From an uncultured Clostridia bacterium (GTDB taxonomy: Bacteria; Bacillota; Clostridia; TANB77; CAG-508), in assembly GCA_934122085.1 (NCBI GenBank), contig CAKOVS010000003.1:62001-126000 (forward strand): a DNA stretch of 64,000 nucleotides, in the 5' to 3' direction. Below are positions 1-8,843 of this stretch, one piece after another; positions within the stretch are counted from its first letter, which is position 1; every line of letters begins with the position of its first letter. The notes under the pieces are model-generated. The model was not told where the DNA came from, did not search any database, and saw only the letters and a list, made by a program, of their open reading frames with translations. Made by a program: the position numbers and the translations under genes.

Positions 1-4
1 AAAG

Positions 5-769
5 GTGGAAAAAAAGAATGAACAAGAAAGGGAAATTTTACAAAGGCAAATAGATGAAATAAAAGAAATTGCCCCAATGGTTGGTCAAGCAATTATAATC
101 GAGTCAATGACTCATGAATTAAATAGAATAGAAGGAAATATTAAGCAATATTCAAAAAATAGTTTAGATATTGCTTATGAGTTGGATGATACTTTTAATG
201 GTAAAAATAAGTTAATTAATAATCAACATTCTATTATAGATGAGACTGTATTTATGAGGGCACAATTAAATCATTTAGAGCCTACATACAGAAGTCAAAA
301 AAATACTGTGGAAAATATAGATATCAAAAAACTTTTAGAGGAATCTTATAAAACTGATGGTCCTATGGCAATAAAAGCAAAAAATAGCAATATTGATGTA
401 CAAATATCAGGAAAAAATTTTACTATAAAAGCAAATAGAGGATATATTATTACTATATTTGATAATTTATTTTTAAATTCATTACATTGGATTAATTATG
501 AGGAAGTTAATAAAAAAGAAATATTAATACACATAGATGAAAAAGGTTATATTTATTTTTGGGATACAGGAAATGGAATTCATCCAGATATAGAAGATTC
601 TTTATTTAATCCTTTTACTACAATGAAGAAAAATGGAAGAGGTTTAGGTTTATATATAGTAACTGAATTACTAAGTCAAATGAATTCAACGATTGAACTA
701 GATGAAGATAGAAAAAACGGAAGATTATACAAATTTAAGATTAATTTAAGTAATTTATTGGAGGATTAG
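5..769 (+). CDS. Sensor-histidine-kinase-like GHKL ATPase (5' end may be cut by the window)
   Basis: The C-terminal half is a GHKL/HATPase_c domain: an N-box with N154/N158 (DNLFLNS), a G1 box DTGNGI at 187-192, and a G2 box GRGLGLYIV at 211-219. The first 110 residues are helical and include H37 in ESMTHELNR, a possible degenerate phospho-acceptor box; no sensor or membrane segment is visible. The frame is open to the window edge and the first possible start is a GTG at base 5, so more N-terminal sequence may exist. Its stop is immediately followed by the ATG of the next gene, so the two are coupled. The pairing with a receiver-like protein suggests a two-component-like device; a defence role is inferred only from the neighbourhood. 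Confidence 0.75.
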   Translation: MEKKNEQEREILQRQIDEIKEIAPMVGQAIIIESMTHELNRIEGNIKQYSKNSLDIAYELDDTFNGKNKLINNQHSIIDETVFMRAQLNHLEPTYRSQKNTVENIDIKKLLEESYKTDGPMAIKAKNSNIDVQISGKNFTIKANRGYIITIFDNLFLNSLHWINYEEVNKKEILIHIDEKGYIYFWDTGNGIHPDIEDSLFNPFTTMKKNGRGLGLYIVTELLSQMNSTIELDEDRKNGRLYKFKINLSNLLED

Positions 770-2602
770 ATGGAAAACGAAAATATAGAACAAATTAAAC
801 AAAAATTAGCATTTATGAATATTAATAAAATAATCTCTATAGATAATGAATGGTCTCAAAATAATAATATAGACTTAAGCAAAGATATAATAGATTTTAT
901 CGAAGAACTACATCCAAAAAATGAGAAAGAACTCTTACGTAAAATATCTAATAAAGGCTACTTAACTTTAAAAAATGCATATGATGATAATGATGAAGAA
1001 TTAATAAAACTGATAAATTCAAAAAATGATATGCAAAATCAATTACCACCCCATTTAGAAAAATTAGATAAAATTTTAGAAGCATTACAATTAAAAGGAA
1101 TAGCTGTAGATAAAATAGATAAATACAAACCATCTATTTTCCAAAAGTATAATACGGAAAATTGTCTTTTTATTCTTGATAAGGAAATGGATGAAGTTAG
1201 TAATAAAGATATTATTAAAGAAAGTATTCCAAATATAATAGAAGAATCGGATAAAAATGGTGTAAATCATTTAATAATTGTATATTCAAGTAATATAAGC
1301 GATGAATATGTAAATAACTCAAAAAAATTAGCCTATGTACAACAAAGAATAACATCTCCTGGAAAGAGTAATTTTTATATTTATAAAATGTTTGCAATAG
1401 AAAAAAATCTAGATACAAAATTGGATCAAGAGCTAAATTCAAAAATATCAGATTGTATTTATGGTGATGCTTTATATCACTATATGGTATTAGAAAAGAG
1501 CAAAACAGATAAAATTTATGATTCAATTTGTGAAATAGATAATGAGGAAATATCAAGAATATCAGAGGAGAATTTTATAGAAGGAAATAATATTACTGAT
1601 AGTATTAATACTATCAAAAAGGCTATAACAAAAATGCATGAAAATGAACAATTTGATAAAGAAAAAAATATACTAGAAAAATTTAATTTTTATCAAAAAG
1701 ATAAAATCAAAAATTTCGTTTCACATAATAGTACATTAACAACAAATAGTCAATATAGAAAATATCGTGAATCTCAGGATATAGAATTTGTAGAAAATAT
1801 ATTGCAAAGCAATATATCAATTTGGGAAAATATAGATTATTCTGTTAACAAATTTTATAAAGACATATCTACAGGAGATATATTTAAAACAAAATTACTA
1901 AAAGAGAATAAAGAACAATATCTACTAATTATAGAAAATGCGTGCGATTGTATACTTCGAAGTCAAAAAAATATAAATGATATATCAAGAAAAAATAAAA
2001 CTGGAAGTATAAAGGTATTATTATTAGAAAAATATGATATAATAGAATCAGAGAAAAAACAAATAGCTAAACAATTTGGCAATGGAGAAATTATTTTTCC
2101 TATAAAAGAACATAAAACTTATTATTTAAAGAACACTGGAAAAGTTTTTTCAATTCCAGAATTTTTATTAGATTTATGTACCCTAAACGAAAAAGGTAAA
2201 TGTTTAACAAATTATAGTAAGGAAATAATACAAAAATATAAAAATTATTATTTTGAAAAGTATATGGACATGCCACAAACAATTGAAAAGATAGAAAATT
2301 TCAAAAAATATTTACTAATAGATAATTCCCATATAAAGAAAGGATTAGAATTGCAAGAAGAATCAGAAGAAAATATTATAAAACCATTTCAAATAGAGAA
2401 AGATAAAGATGGAAATCCATGTATGGAACGAATAGGAAGATTAGACTATAATATTACTTTAAGAGTATGTCAGAAAAACTACTATGAAATAGAAAAACAA
2501 ATATTTAATACATTTGAGAGTCAAGGAATTCTTAATAAATTGAAAGGACAACAAAAAACTACAATTGCTTCTATAGAAAAAATATTTGGAATAAAAAAGT
2601 GA
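770..2602 (+). CDS. Large protein with degenerate receiver-like N-terminus, partner of the upstream ATPase
   Basis: No family recognised with certainty. Residues 21-28 (IISIDNEW) resemble the first strand and acidic pocket of a response-regulator receiver. Residues 132-140 (LFILDKEM, D137) resemble the phospho-acceptor strand, and 168-175 (LIIVYSSN) the conserved Thr/Ser strand. About 100 residues are inserted between the first two elements. The remaining roughly 430 residues are mostly helical, Lys/Glu/Asn-rich and carry no DNA-binding motif that I can see. It starts directly at the stop of the ATPase gene. It may be an atypical or inactive receiver protein that acts as the output partner of the kinase-like protein. 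Function unknown. Confidence 0.65.
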   Translation: MENENIEQIKQKLAFMNINKIISIDNEWSQNNNIDLSKDIIDFIEELHPKNEKELLRKISNKGYLTLKNAYDDNDEELIKLINSKNDMQNQLPPHLEKLDKILEALQLKGIAVDKIDKYKPSIFQKYNTENCLFILDKEMDEVSNKDIIKESIPNIIEESDKNGVNHLIIVYSSNISDEYVNNSKKLAYVQQRITSPGKSNFYIYKMFAIEKNLDTKLDQELNSKISDCIYGDALYHYMVLEKSKTDKIYDSICEIDNEEISRISEENFIEGNNITDSINTIKKAITKMHENEQFDKEKNILEKFNFYQKDKIKNFVSHNSTLTTNSQYRKYRESQDIEFVENILQSNISIWENIDYSVNKFYKDISTGDIFKTKLLKENKEQYLLIIENACDCILRSQKNINDISRKNKTGSIKVLLLEKYDIIESEKKQIAKQFGNGEIIFPIKEHKTYYLKNTGKVFSIPEFLLDLCTLNEKGKCLTNYSKEIIQKYKNYYFEKYMDMPQTIEKIENFKKYLLIDNSHIKKGLELQEESEENIIKPFQIEKDKDGNPCMERIGRLDYNITLRVCQKNYYEIEKQIFNTFESQGILNKLKGQQKTTIASIEKIFGIKK

Positions 2603-2632
2603 TTTTTACTTGTTTTTTTAAGCGAACTAATA

Positions 2633-2657
2633 TGAAGTGAACCCAAATTATTAGACA
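2633..2657 (+). repeat. Left terminal inverted repeat of the IS3-family element
   Basis: Reads TGAAGTGAACCCAAAT and onward. It pairs with the reverse complement of 4061-4085 at 20 of 25 bases; the mismatches are near the tip and around the A/T run. Confidence 0.75.
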
Positions 2658-2687
2658 AAAAAGTTTAATAAGGAGGGTTCATTTTCT

Positions 2688-3200
2688 ATGTCAAAATATT
2701 CAAATGAGTTAAAATTAAAAGTTGCAAAATATTGTGTAGAACAATATCATGGATATTCAGATGCAGCAAAATATTTTAATATTCCAAGCGAGACTACAGT
2801 ATATCAATGGGTTAGGAGATATAAAGAAAAAGGAGTAGCAGGATTATTAAAAAACAAAAAAACTTCATATAGTGGAGAATTTAAACAAGATGTGGTAGAA
2901 TATATGCATAAAAACCATTTATCAGCAACAGAAACAGCTATAAAATTTAATTTAGCCAATCATACTATAGTATTAAAATGGGAACGTATATATTATGAGG
3001 AAGGGCCACAAGCATTGTTTAGAGAACGACGTGGTAGAAATAAAAATATGAGTTCTAAACCAAGAAAAAAGAAATTATCTAAAGAAAATAAAGAAGATTT
3101 AATAGAAGAAGTTCAAAGATTAAGAATGGAAAATGCATACTTAAAAAAATTGCAAGCCTTAATTCAGGAAAGGACAAAGCCAAAACAAGAGAAAAAGTAA
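2688..3200 (+). CDS. IS3-family transposase OrfA (helix-turn-helix subunit)
   Basis: 170 residues with two successive helix-turn-helix units of the IS150/InsJ type (roughly 8-60 with VYQWVRRYKEKG, and 65-115 with VLKWERIYYEEG). A leucine-zipper-like segment follows at 135-160 (VQRLRMENAYLKKLQALI), the arrangement that lets OrfA and OrfAB multimerise on the IS ends. AGGAGG stands upstream of the start. The gene ends with AAA AAG TAA. The orfB frame is open across this point in the -1 frame, so ribosomal slippage could give the fused OrfAB transposase. Confidence 0.88.
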   Translation: MSKYSNELKLKVAKYCVEQYHGYSDAAKYFNIPSETTVYQWVRRYKEKGVAGLLKNKKTSYSGEFKQDVVEYMHKNHLSATETAIKFNLANHTIVLKWERIYYEEGPQALFRERRGRNKNMSSKPRKKKLSKENKEDLIEEVQRLRMENAYLKKLQALIQERTKPKQEKK

Positions 3201-3241
3201 TAGTAATAGATGAATTAAGGCATGAATTTAAATTAGAGACT

Positions 3242-4045
3242 TTGTTAAAGTTTGCAGAAGTAAAAAGGAGTACTTTTTATTATCAATTAAATAGAATGCA
3301 AGTACCAGATAAATACAAAGAAATAAAAGAACAAATAACATCTATATATCACGAAAATAAAGGAAGATATGGTTATAGAAGAATTACATTAGAACTTCAT
3401 AATAGAGGATTTATAATTAACCACAAAACAGTTATAAGATTAATGAGAGATTTAGGATTACAATGTTTTATTAGAGTTCAAAAATATAAATCTTATAAAG
3501 GTGAAATAGGAAAAATATGTGATAATCTTCTAAATAGAGAATTTGAAGCTGAAGAACCAAATCAAAAATGGGTTACAGATGTAACAGAATTTAAAGTACA
3601 TAACGAAAAACTGTATTTATCACCTATAGTAGATTTATTTAATGGAGAAGTAATTAGTTTTAACTTATCAAGACATCCGGTATTCGCACAAGTAGTAGAT
3701 ATGTTAGAAAAAGCTTTTAATAAAATACCAGATAATACAAATTTGATATTACATTCAGATCAAGGATGGCAGTATCAGATGAAGCAATATCAACACTTAT
3801 TAAAAGAAAAAGGCATTAGGCAAAGTATGTCAAGAAAAGGTAATTGTTTAGATAATTCATTAGCAGAGAATTTCTTTGGTTTATTAAAATCAGAATTATT
3901 TTATATGAAAGATTATAAAACGATAGAAGAATTAGAAAAAGATATAATAGAATATATAGATTATTATAATAATAAAAGGATAAAAGGCAAACTAAAAGGA
4001 ATGAGCCCTGTTCAATACAGAACTCACTCCTTAGAAGTTGCTTAG
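3242..4045 (+). CDS. IS3-family transposase OrfB (DDE integrase catalytic subunit)
   Basis: An HTH_21-like region (ENKGRYGYRRIT) is followed by an rve-type DDE core. The first Asp is in QKWVTDVTEF, the second in LILHSDQGWQYQ, and the Glu in CLDNSLAENFFGLLKSEL. It ends with the characteristic ELEKDIIEYIDYYNNKR tail. The listed start is a TTG without a good ribosome site. The frame continues upstream past the orfA stop, which fits production mainly as an OrfAB frameshift fusion. Length and motifs are intact, so the element looks active. Confidence 0.88.
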   Translation: MLKFAEVKRSTFYYQLNRMQVPDKYKEIKEQITSIYHENKGRYGYRRITLELHNRGFIINHKTVIRLMRDLGLQCFIRVQKYKSYKGEIGKICDNLLNREFEAEEPNQKWVTDVTEFKVHNEKLYLSPIVDLFNGEVISFNLSRHPVFAQVVDMLEKAFNKIPDNTNLILHSDQGWQYQMKQYQHLLKEKGIRQSMSRKGNCLDNSLAENFFGLLKSELFYMKDYKTIEELEKDIIEYIDYYNNKRIKGKLKGMSPVQYRTHSLEVA

Positions 4046-4060
4046 TACCTAATCAAAAAA

Positions 4061-4085
4061 TGTCCAATTTTTTGGGTTCAGTACA
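4061..4085 (-). repeat. Right terminal inverted repeat of the IS3-family element
   Basis: On the minus strand it reads TGTACTGAACCCAAAAAATT and onward, the usual tip of IS150-group elements. It lies 17 bases beyond the orfB stop. Confidence 0.8.
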
Positions 4086-4131
4086 TAACTCGCCTTTTTA
4101 TATAAGAAATAACTACTGTAATTTTTCACAT

Positions 4132-5871
4132 CTAATTATTTTCTAAATCAAATATTAGTTTTTTTAAATCAATAATATAGATTGGCGTTGCTTGATTTGA
4201 ATAATTTAAAATATAATTAGTTTCTGGTAATATCATTTCATTTTCTTTGAACAAATTAGATTTATTAATTGTTGTTAAAGATATATCTGCTTTATTCATT
4301 TCTTGAATATCTGTATCATTCACGTCCCAACAAACAATGTAATCTATTTCATTTGCATATTTTTCGTTGTTTTCAAAATCTCTAATTATATTTCTTAGAT
4401 GTGATTTAAATTCTATGCATATAAAATGATTATTATATTCTGCATAAAGATCATACTTTTCTCTATATCCTGATATTATTGGTTTAACCTTATCTATTTT
4501 TCCCATTCCTACAAGTTCATAAAAAATTGCTGCTACACTTGCCTCTTGCTCAGATGGTAATTTTTTAAAATTAATTATTGAATTATTTAATGCTGGCAAA
4601 CTATCAATTTTCATTTTTATTTCATCTCTATCCCAAATTGGATTATTGTCTATATCTGGTTCTCCTGCAACATACTTTGAAATGTATTTTGTATAATCAC
4701 TAAATATTTCTTTTGCATATTTTTTATAAATATTTTTGATACTTCCATTTATTGATTTTCTTCCTATATCAAATTTTAGCATATCATCTTCAAAAATCAT
4801 AAATAAATTTGGCCAATATCCAGTTTTACCTGTAAGTGGAGGCTCGATTATAATTCCTGTTGGCATTCCTTTTACTGATGTGTATATCCCTGATTGATGT
4901 GTTGTGAAAAATTTATCTTGTAAAATGTCTTCATTGTCTATATCATTTTCATCTAATAATCCATCTTTGCACGAAATCTTTTTCCATAATGTTCTTTGTG
5001 GTACATAACATGTCCAAAATTTTATTGTTCTCACATTGTTATGTTTATATTCACCCATTTTATATATAATTTTATTTTTTAATTTATTTCTTTTTTCCTG
5101 ATCTGATGATGTTGGATTTTCTTTTAGCCATTTTTTAAAAACTTCTAAATCAAACAAATCCTTTTTTTCCAAACTTTCTGTAGGTATCCAATATTTATAT
5201 TCCAATTTTTCTTCCTTGGTATTTTCAGCTAAATCAGTATATATCAATGTAACATCAATATTTGAATTATTATCAAATAAGTTCAAAACATTTCCAATAG
5301 CAGTTTTAGTCCTTATTACATACTTTATAGAATTAAAATCTAATTCAAATAATTGCTGATTTTCAATCCCTTCAACACATATATCTGTTCCTATGAATCC
5401 TTCTTTATTTTCTGAAGATAAATTTAAGCAAAAATCTTCATCACTATCACTATTCTTCCATGTTTTTGCTCCAGGTATTTTTACTACAAATTTTTCAGTA
5501 GATTTATCAGTTGTTGTCTTCATAATAAAATTGTCACTCGAAAACAAAACAAATTTTAGTCCTACTCCTTTTTCTCCAATTGTTTCTTTATCATCTTCTT
5601 TATCAGTAGAAAATGGTGTTAATAAAACTGGTATTTTTTCCTTTTCTATCCCTATTCCCGTATCAATAACTTGTATTGATCTTTTATGAGCATTAATAAT
5701 TATTTTTATGCTCCCCTTTCTTTCTTCCGTTTTATTAATTGCATCTACACTATTTTGAACCAATTCAGCAATTATATCCCAAAAGTTATTATAGCTATCT
5801 TCTATCCCCTTTATGCTTTTCCTTATAATAAAGTTATTAGGCATTAAAAATGGTATTTTTTCAGTATCCAT
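4132..5871 (-). CDS. GHKL (MORC/Hsp90-like) ATPase fused to a PD-(D/E)XK-like nuclease domain
   Basis: Numbered from an upstream TTG at 5895, residues 44-52 (ELVQNSVDA) form the N-box, 78-83 (DTGIGI) the G1 box and 107-115 (GEKGVGLKF) the G2 box of a GHKL ATPase. A middle region of about 300 residues resembles the transducer part of such proteins. The C-terminal 140 residues contain a helix with E460, then D482 in KYDLYAEY and E495-x-K497 in ICIEFKS, spaced as in PD-(D/E)XK nucleases. I prefer the ATG at 5871 (MDTEKIPF), which follows an AAAGGGGA site. It is last in a minus-strand cluster after two HNH genes and two methylase genes. MutL/MORC-type ATPases are known next to restriction-modification genes (Iyer, Abhiman and Aravind), which suggests the same role here. 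Confidence 0.72.
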   Translation of the reverse strand: MDTEKIPFLMPNNFIIRKSIKGIEDSYNNFWDIIAELVQNSVDAINKTEERKGSIKIIINAHKRSIQVIDTGIGIEKEKIPVLLTPFSTDKEDDKETIGEKGVGLKFVLFSSDNFIMKTTTDKSTEKFVVKIPGAKTWKNSDSDEDFCLNLSSENKEGFIGTDICVEGIENQQLFELDFNSIKYVIRTKTAIGNVLNLFDNNSNIDVTLIYTDLAENTKEEKLEYKYWIPTESLEKKDLFDLEVFKKWLKENPTSSDQEKRNKLKNKIIYKMGEYKHNNVRTIKFWTCYVPQRTLWKKISCKDGLLDENDIDNEDILQDKFFTTHQSGIYTSVKGMPTGIIIEPPLTGKTGYWPNLFMIFEDDMLKFDIGRKSINGSIKNIYKKYAKEIFSDYTKYISKYVAGEPDIDNNPIWDRDEIKMKIDSLPALNNSIINFKKLPSEQEASVAAIFYELVGMGKIDKVKPIISGYREKYDLYAEYNNHFICIEFKSHLRNIIRDFENNEKYANEIDYIVCWDVNDTDIQEMNKADISLTTINKSNLFKENEMILPETNYILNYSNQATPIYIIDLKKLIFDLENN

Positions 5872-5906
5872 AATATTTACTATTTCCCCTTTCAATTTCG
5901 TTTATT

Positions 5907-7301
5907 TCAATTTTCTATCAAATAATAATCTTTTAAATCCTTTTCAGATATATCCAATCCTTTTTCATGTAATAATTCTTTTCTTTTTAAATATAGATTG
6001 TGCAATGCTGGTTTCCTTTCAACATCTTCGCCTAAGTGTACTAATCTATGACAATGTGGACACAATGTTACATAATTTTCAACAACTTCTATGCTATTTT
6101 CAAAATCATTTCCAACTGCTCTAGGAATCAAATGGTGTACTTCCACATAATTTTTATGTGATTCTTTGCTTGTAAAATATTGACATCCATAAAAATCTTC
6201 CAGCTCACATCTGTAGTTACTATTAACTTTAGCAAGTTTTTTCAATACAGTACTTACTCTGTTGTATTTTTCAACTGCATACATATCAGTATCGTCTATT
6301 TTTTCATTTAAGTCTACATCTTGTTCATTAACTTCTTTTTCATCTCTAAAGTTTAAAGAATACTGTATGATATCAAATAATTCTTCATATATAAGTTTGT
6401 ACACTGCTTCATGATCTGCTATAAAACTTTTTATTTTCTCTATATCAATATTTATATATATTTCATTATATCTGAATAGTGCATAATCTATAAAATCTTC
6501 ATAGTTTTTATATGAATTGTTTAGTAAAATAAGAGAAAAATATTGTATTTTCGCATTATCAACTAATGTGGATTTTACATATGAACCTGTTGATTTATAT
6601 TTATATGATATTGTACATGTTTCTTCTTTTGTAATTTCTCTATTTCTAGGTCGACTTTGCACATATTCTTTTAATTCTTTCTTTTCAGCATCGCTTGCAT
6701 TAATAAACATTTGTAAAAAATCAATGTCTTCAAAATCTTTATAAAAGGAATCAAAGTATAAGTAATCATTCATAAATATTTCTTCTGTACCAATATCGCA
6801 ACTATCAATAAAGTTTTTTAAGATACTTATATATTTTTCTTTACTTACACCTCTTTTTTCCATAAAGTTTACAATTTCATTGCTTCTTACATCTATATAA
6901 TTAGGAATATTAGCAAAATATCCATTTAGAATTGTTAAATATATAAGTATCCAACGCTCTTCTTTTGAAAAATCACTATCTAACATATCACCAAAGGCTA
7001 ATCCTTTTTTATTTCTATAATATTTGTTTGATGCCCTAGAAAAAATTTTTGATTTTAACATATTAACTGTATGCTGTTTTTCTTTTTCTTCCCCATGATT
7101 TTCATGATGAATCCATTGGTCTCTTCCTATATTTTCAATTTCTTTAAAAACATCATAACCTGTCTCAAATACCCATAAATTTCTATAATTTGTATTTAAA
7201 AAATATAGTATTTTTCCATTTGAATTTTCACCTGTAGAACAATAAGCATCATACCATCTATTATTTCTACATAAATCTTTATATATATCTACTAAATTCA
7301 T
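5907..7301 (-). CDS. HNH endonuclease, subunit A of a paralogous pair
   Basis: 464 residues. The C-terminal 100 carry an HNH/zinc module: C365 and C373 (YRCELEDFYGC), the catalytic His pair in VEVHHLIP (389-390), and CPHCH (C414, C417). The N-terminal 350 residues match the next gene upstream in length and order of segments (NTNFRN/F, YFANIPNYI against YFDVKVNYI, FRDEKEVNE and so on), so the two are diverged duplicates. The long N-terminus probably provides sequence recognition. GGGGGA precedes the ATG; a terminator-like hairpin lies between the two HNH genes, so this one may also have its own promoter. Inferred role: one half of a heterodimeric restriction nuclease. Confidence 0.8.
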   Translation of the reverse strand: MNLVDIYKDLCRNNRWYDAYCSTGENSNGKILYFLNTNYRNLWVFETGYDVFKEIENIGRDQWIHHENHGEEKEKQHTVNMLKSKIFSRASNKYYRNKKGLAFGDMLDSDFSKEERWILIYLTILNGYFANIPNYIDVRSNEIVNFMEKRGVSKEKYISILKNFIDSCDIGTEEIFMNDYLYFDSFYKDFEDIDFLQMFINASDAEKKELKEYVQSRPRNREITKEETCTISYKYKSTGSYVKSTLVDNAKIQYFSLILLNNSYKNYEDFIDYALFRYNEIYINIDIEKIKSFIADHEAVYKLIYEELFDIIQYSLNFRDEKEVNEQDVDLNEKIDDTDMYAVEKYNRVSTVLKKLAKVNSNYRCELEDFYGCQYFTSKESHKNYVEVHHLIPRAVGNDFENSIEVVENYVTLCPHCHRLVHLGEDVERKPALHNLYLKRKELLHEKGLDISEKDLKDYYLIEN

Positions 7302-7345
7302 CTTTTTTCCCCCGTTAATATTGTATCATACATTATATAAAAAAT

Positions 7346-7378
7346 AAATAAAAGAGGAAAATGTTTCCCCTTTTATTT
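7346..7378 (-). terminator. Hairpin at the end of the second HNH gene
   Basis: A 14-bp stem (AAATAAAAG-GGAAA with one mismatch) overlaps the stop codon of the 7377-8840 gene. A TTTATTTTTT run follows on the minus strand. It could attenuate expression of the downstream HNH gene. Confidence 0.6.
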
Positions 7379-8840
7379 ATTCTTCAATATTATAATAATC
7401 TTTTAATTCTTTAAGCTTTATATTAATCCCTTTTGACACTAATTGTTCTTTTCTCTTTGAAAATAAATATTCAATATCTCTTACTCTATCTTCGTCTTTT
7501 GCATGATGCAGCCTTCTGTGGCAATTAGGACATAACGCAACAAGGTTAGCAATAACATCTATACTATTTTCGAAATCATTACTGAATTCCATTTGTACAA
7601 GATGATGTGCTTCTAAGAAATTTTTATTAGATGCTTTTGATGTGAAATATTGACATTTATTTCTATCACCTAGTTCGCAAAGATATCCTGATCTTCTTTT
7701 AGCAGTTTCCTTTTTTAATGAACTGCTTTTGCATTTTTTTATTTCTTCAAATTCGTTTTCTCCTATATCAGTTCTTGGTTCTGGGCCTTCAACCTCTGAA
7801 AACGAATTGATTTCATTTTCGCTAATTACATCTTCTATATTATTTTCTTTACTAATGTTTAACACATTATAATATATATCTTGAAATATATCTCTATTAC
7901 CATCTATAATACTTCTTACCAAAGCTCTATTATAATTTTCTATTTTCTCATAACTCTCTAAAATAATATCTATAAAATTATTAAATGAAACCTCTCCAAT
8001 ATTTCTTAAATTTTCAGAAATATACAATGTTTTAGCATCATCTATCAACATGTTTTTATCGTAATTTCCTTGATTAGGAATTTTCTGGAATTTTTTAGCT
8101 ATTATACATTGATTTTCTTTTTCTCCATTGTTCCAATTAAATCTTATATACGAATATAATTCCATTTTTTCTTCAGCAGAAGCTTTAATATATTCTGGTA
8201 TAAAATTTATACTATATCCTTTTTTATTATATGGTTTAAAAAAAGATTCAAAATATACAAAATCATATTTTAATAATTCTTCAAAATCTCTATCTTGGCT
8301 TTCAATTATTTTTTTTGCTGTTTCTATAATTATATCTTCTGTTAATCCCTGCTCTATTAAAGTATCGATAATTTCAAAACTTTTATTTATAATGTAATTT
8401 ACTTTAACATCAAAATATGCATCTAATAAAAGAATATATGATAAAATCCATATATCTTTTTCTTTTAAGTCTCTATTATTTAATATTTTTTCTATAAATA
8501 ATCCTTTAGGATTAGGAAAATATAAATCTTCCTCATCTACATTTTTTCTGTTAAATATTTTTGCTTGTCTCATTCTAGTTGTATATATTTTATGTTGTTT
8601 TTGTTTATATGAACTATTTTTAGGCCATTCGCTACTTTTTAATCCTGCAACAGATTTGAATTTTTTATAATCATTAATAAAACTTATATTATATCTAAAA
8701 TTTGTGTTTCTAAACCAATATACGTTTCCTAATGGTTTAATTCCTAGTCCTTTTATTTTTTTTGTAGTTCCACACCTTGAATACAAACTATAAATTTTAG
8801 AATCTTCAGACATTTTTTTATAATATTCCAAAATAGTCAT
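7377..8840 (-). CDS. HNH endonuclease, subunit B of a paralogous pair
   Basis: 487 residues with the same architecture as its downstream paralog. C388 and C396 (YLCELGDRNKC) precede the HNH His pair in LEAHHLVQ (412-413), then CPNCH (C437, C440), and a matching C-terminal helix ending KELKDYYNIEE. The last 102 residues align without gaps to the last 102 of the neighbour, while the N-terminal parts have diverged. GGAGGAAT precedes the ATG, 3 bases after the stop of the methyltransferase gene. With two methylases alongside, the simplest reading is that each HNH protein cuts or recognises one half of an asymmetric site. That is inference. Confidence 0.8.
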   Translation of the reverse strand: MTILEYYKKMSEDSKIYSLYSRCGTTKKIKGLGIKPLGNVYWFRNTNFRYNISFINDYKKFKSVAGLKSSEWPKNSSYKQKQHKIYTTRMRQAKIFNRKNVDEEDLYFPNPKGLFIEKILNNRDLKEKDIWILSYILLLDAYFDVKVNYIINKSFEIIDTLIEQGLTEDIIIETAKKIIESQDRDFEELLKYDFVYFESFFKPYNKKGYSINFIPEYIKASAEEKMELYSYIRFNWNNGEKENQCIIAKKFQKIPNQGNYDKNMLIDDAKTLYISENLRNIGEVSFNNFIDIILESYEKIENYNRALVRSIIDGNRDIFQDIYYNVLNISKENNIEDVISENEINSFSEVEGPEPRTDIGENEFEEIKKCKSSSLKKETAKRRSGYLCELGDRNKCQYFTSKASNKNFLEAHHLVQMEFSNDFENSIDVIANLVALCPNCHRRLHHAKDEDRVRDIEYLFSKRKEQLVSKGINIKLKELKDYYNIEE

Positions 8841-8843
8841 AAA

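Larger units (their letters stand above)
2633..4085 (+). mobile_element. IS3-family (IS150-like) insertion sequence, complete
   Basis: Two transposase frames (OrfA, OrfB) lie between imperfect terminal inverted repeats at 2633-2657 and 4061-4085, which match at 20 of 25 positions and share the core TGAACCCAAA. The left outer tip differs from the right one (TGTACTGAACCC) at two bases. I do not see an exact 3-4 bp target duplication. The element sits between the receiver-like gene and the convergent GHKL-nuclease gene. Confidence 0.88.

Noticed and set aside
2620..4100. A terminator hairpin split by the IS insertion (AAGCGA left, TCGCC-TTTTT right)
   Set aside because: Only four consecutive base pairs can be formed; too weak to claim.
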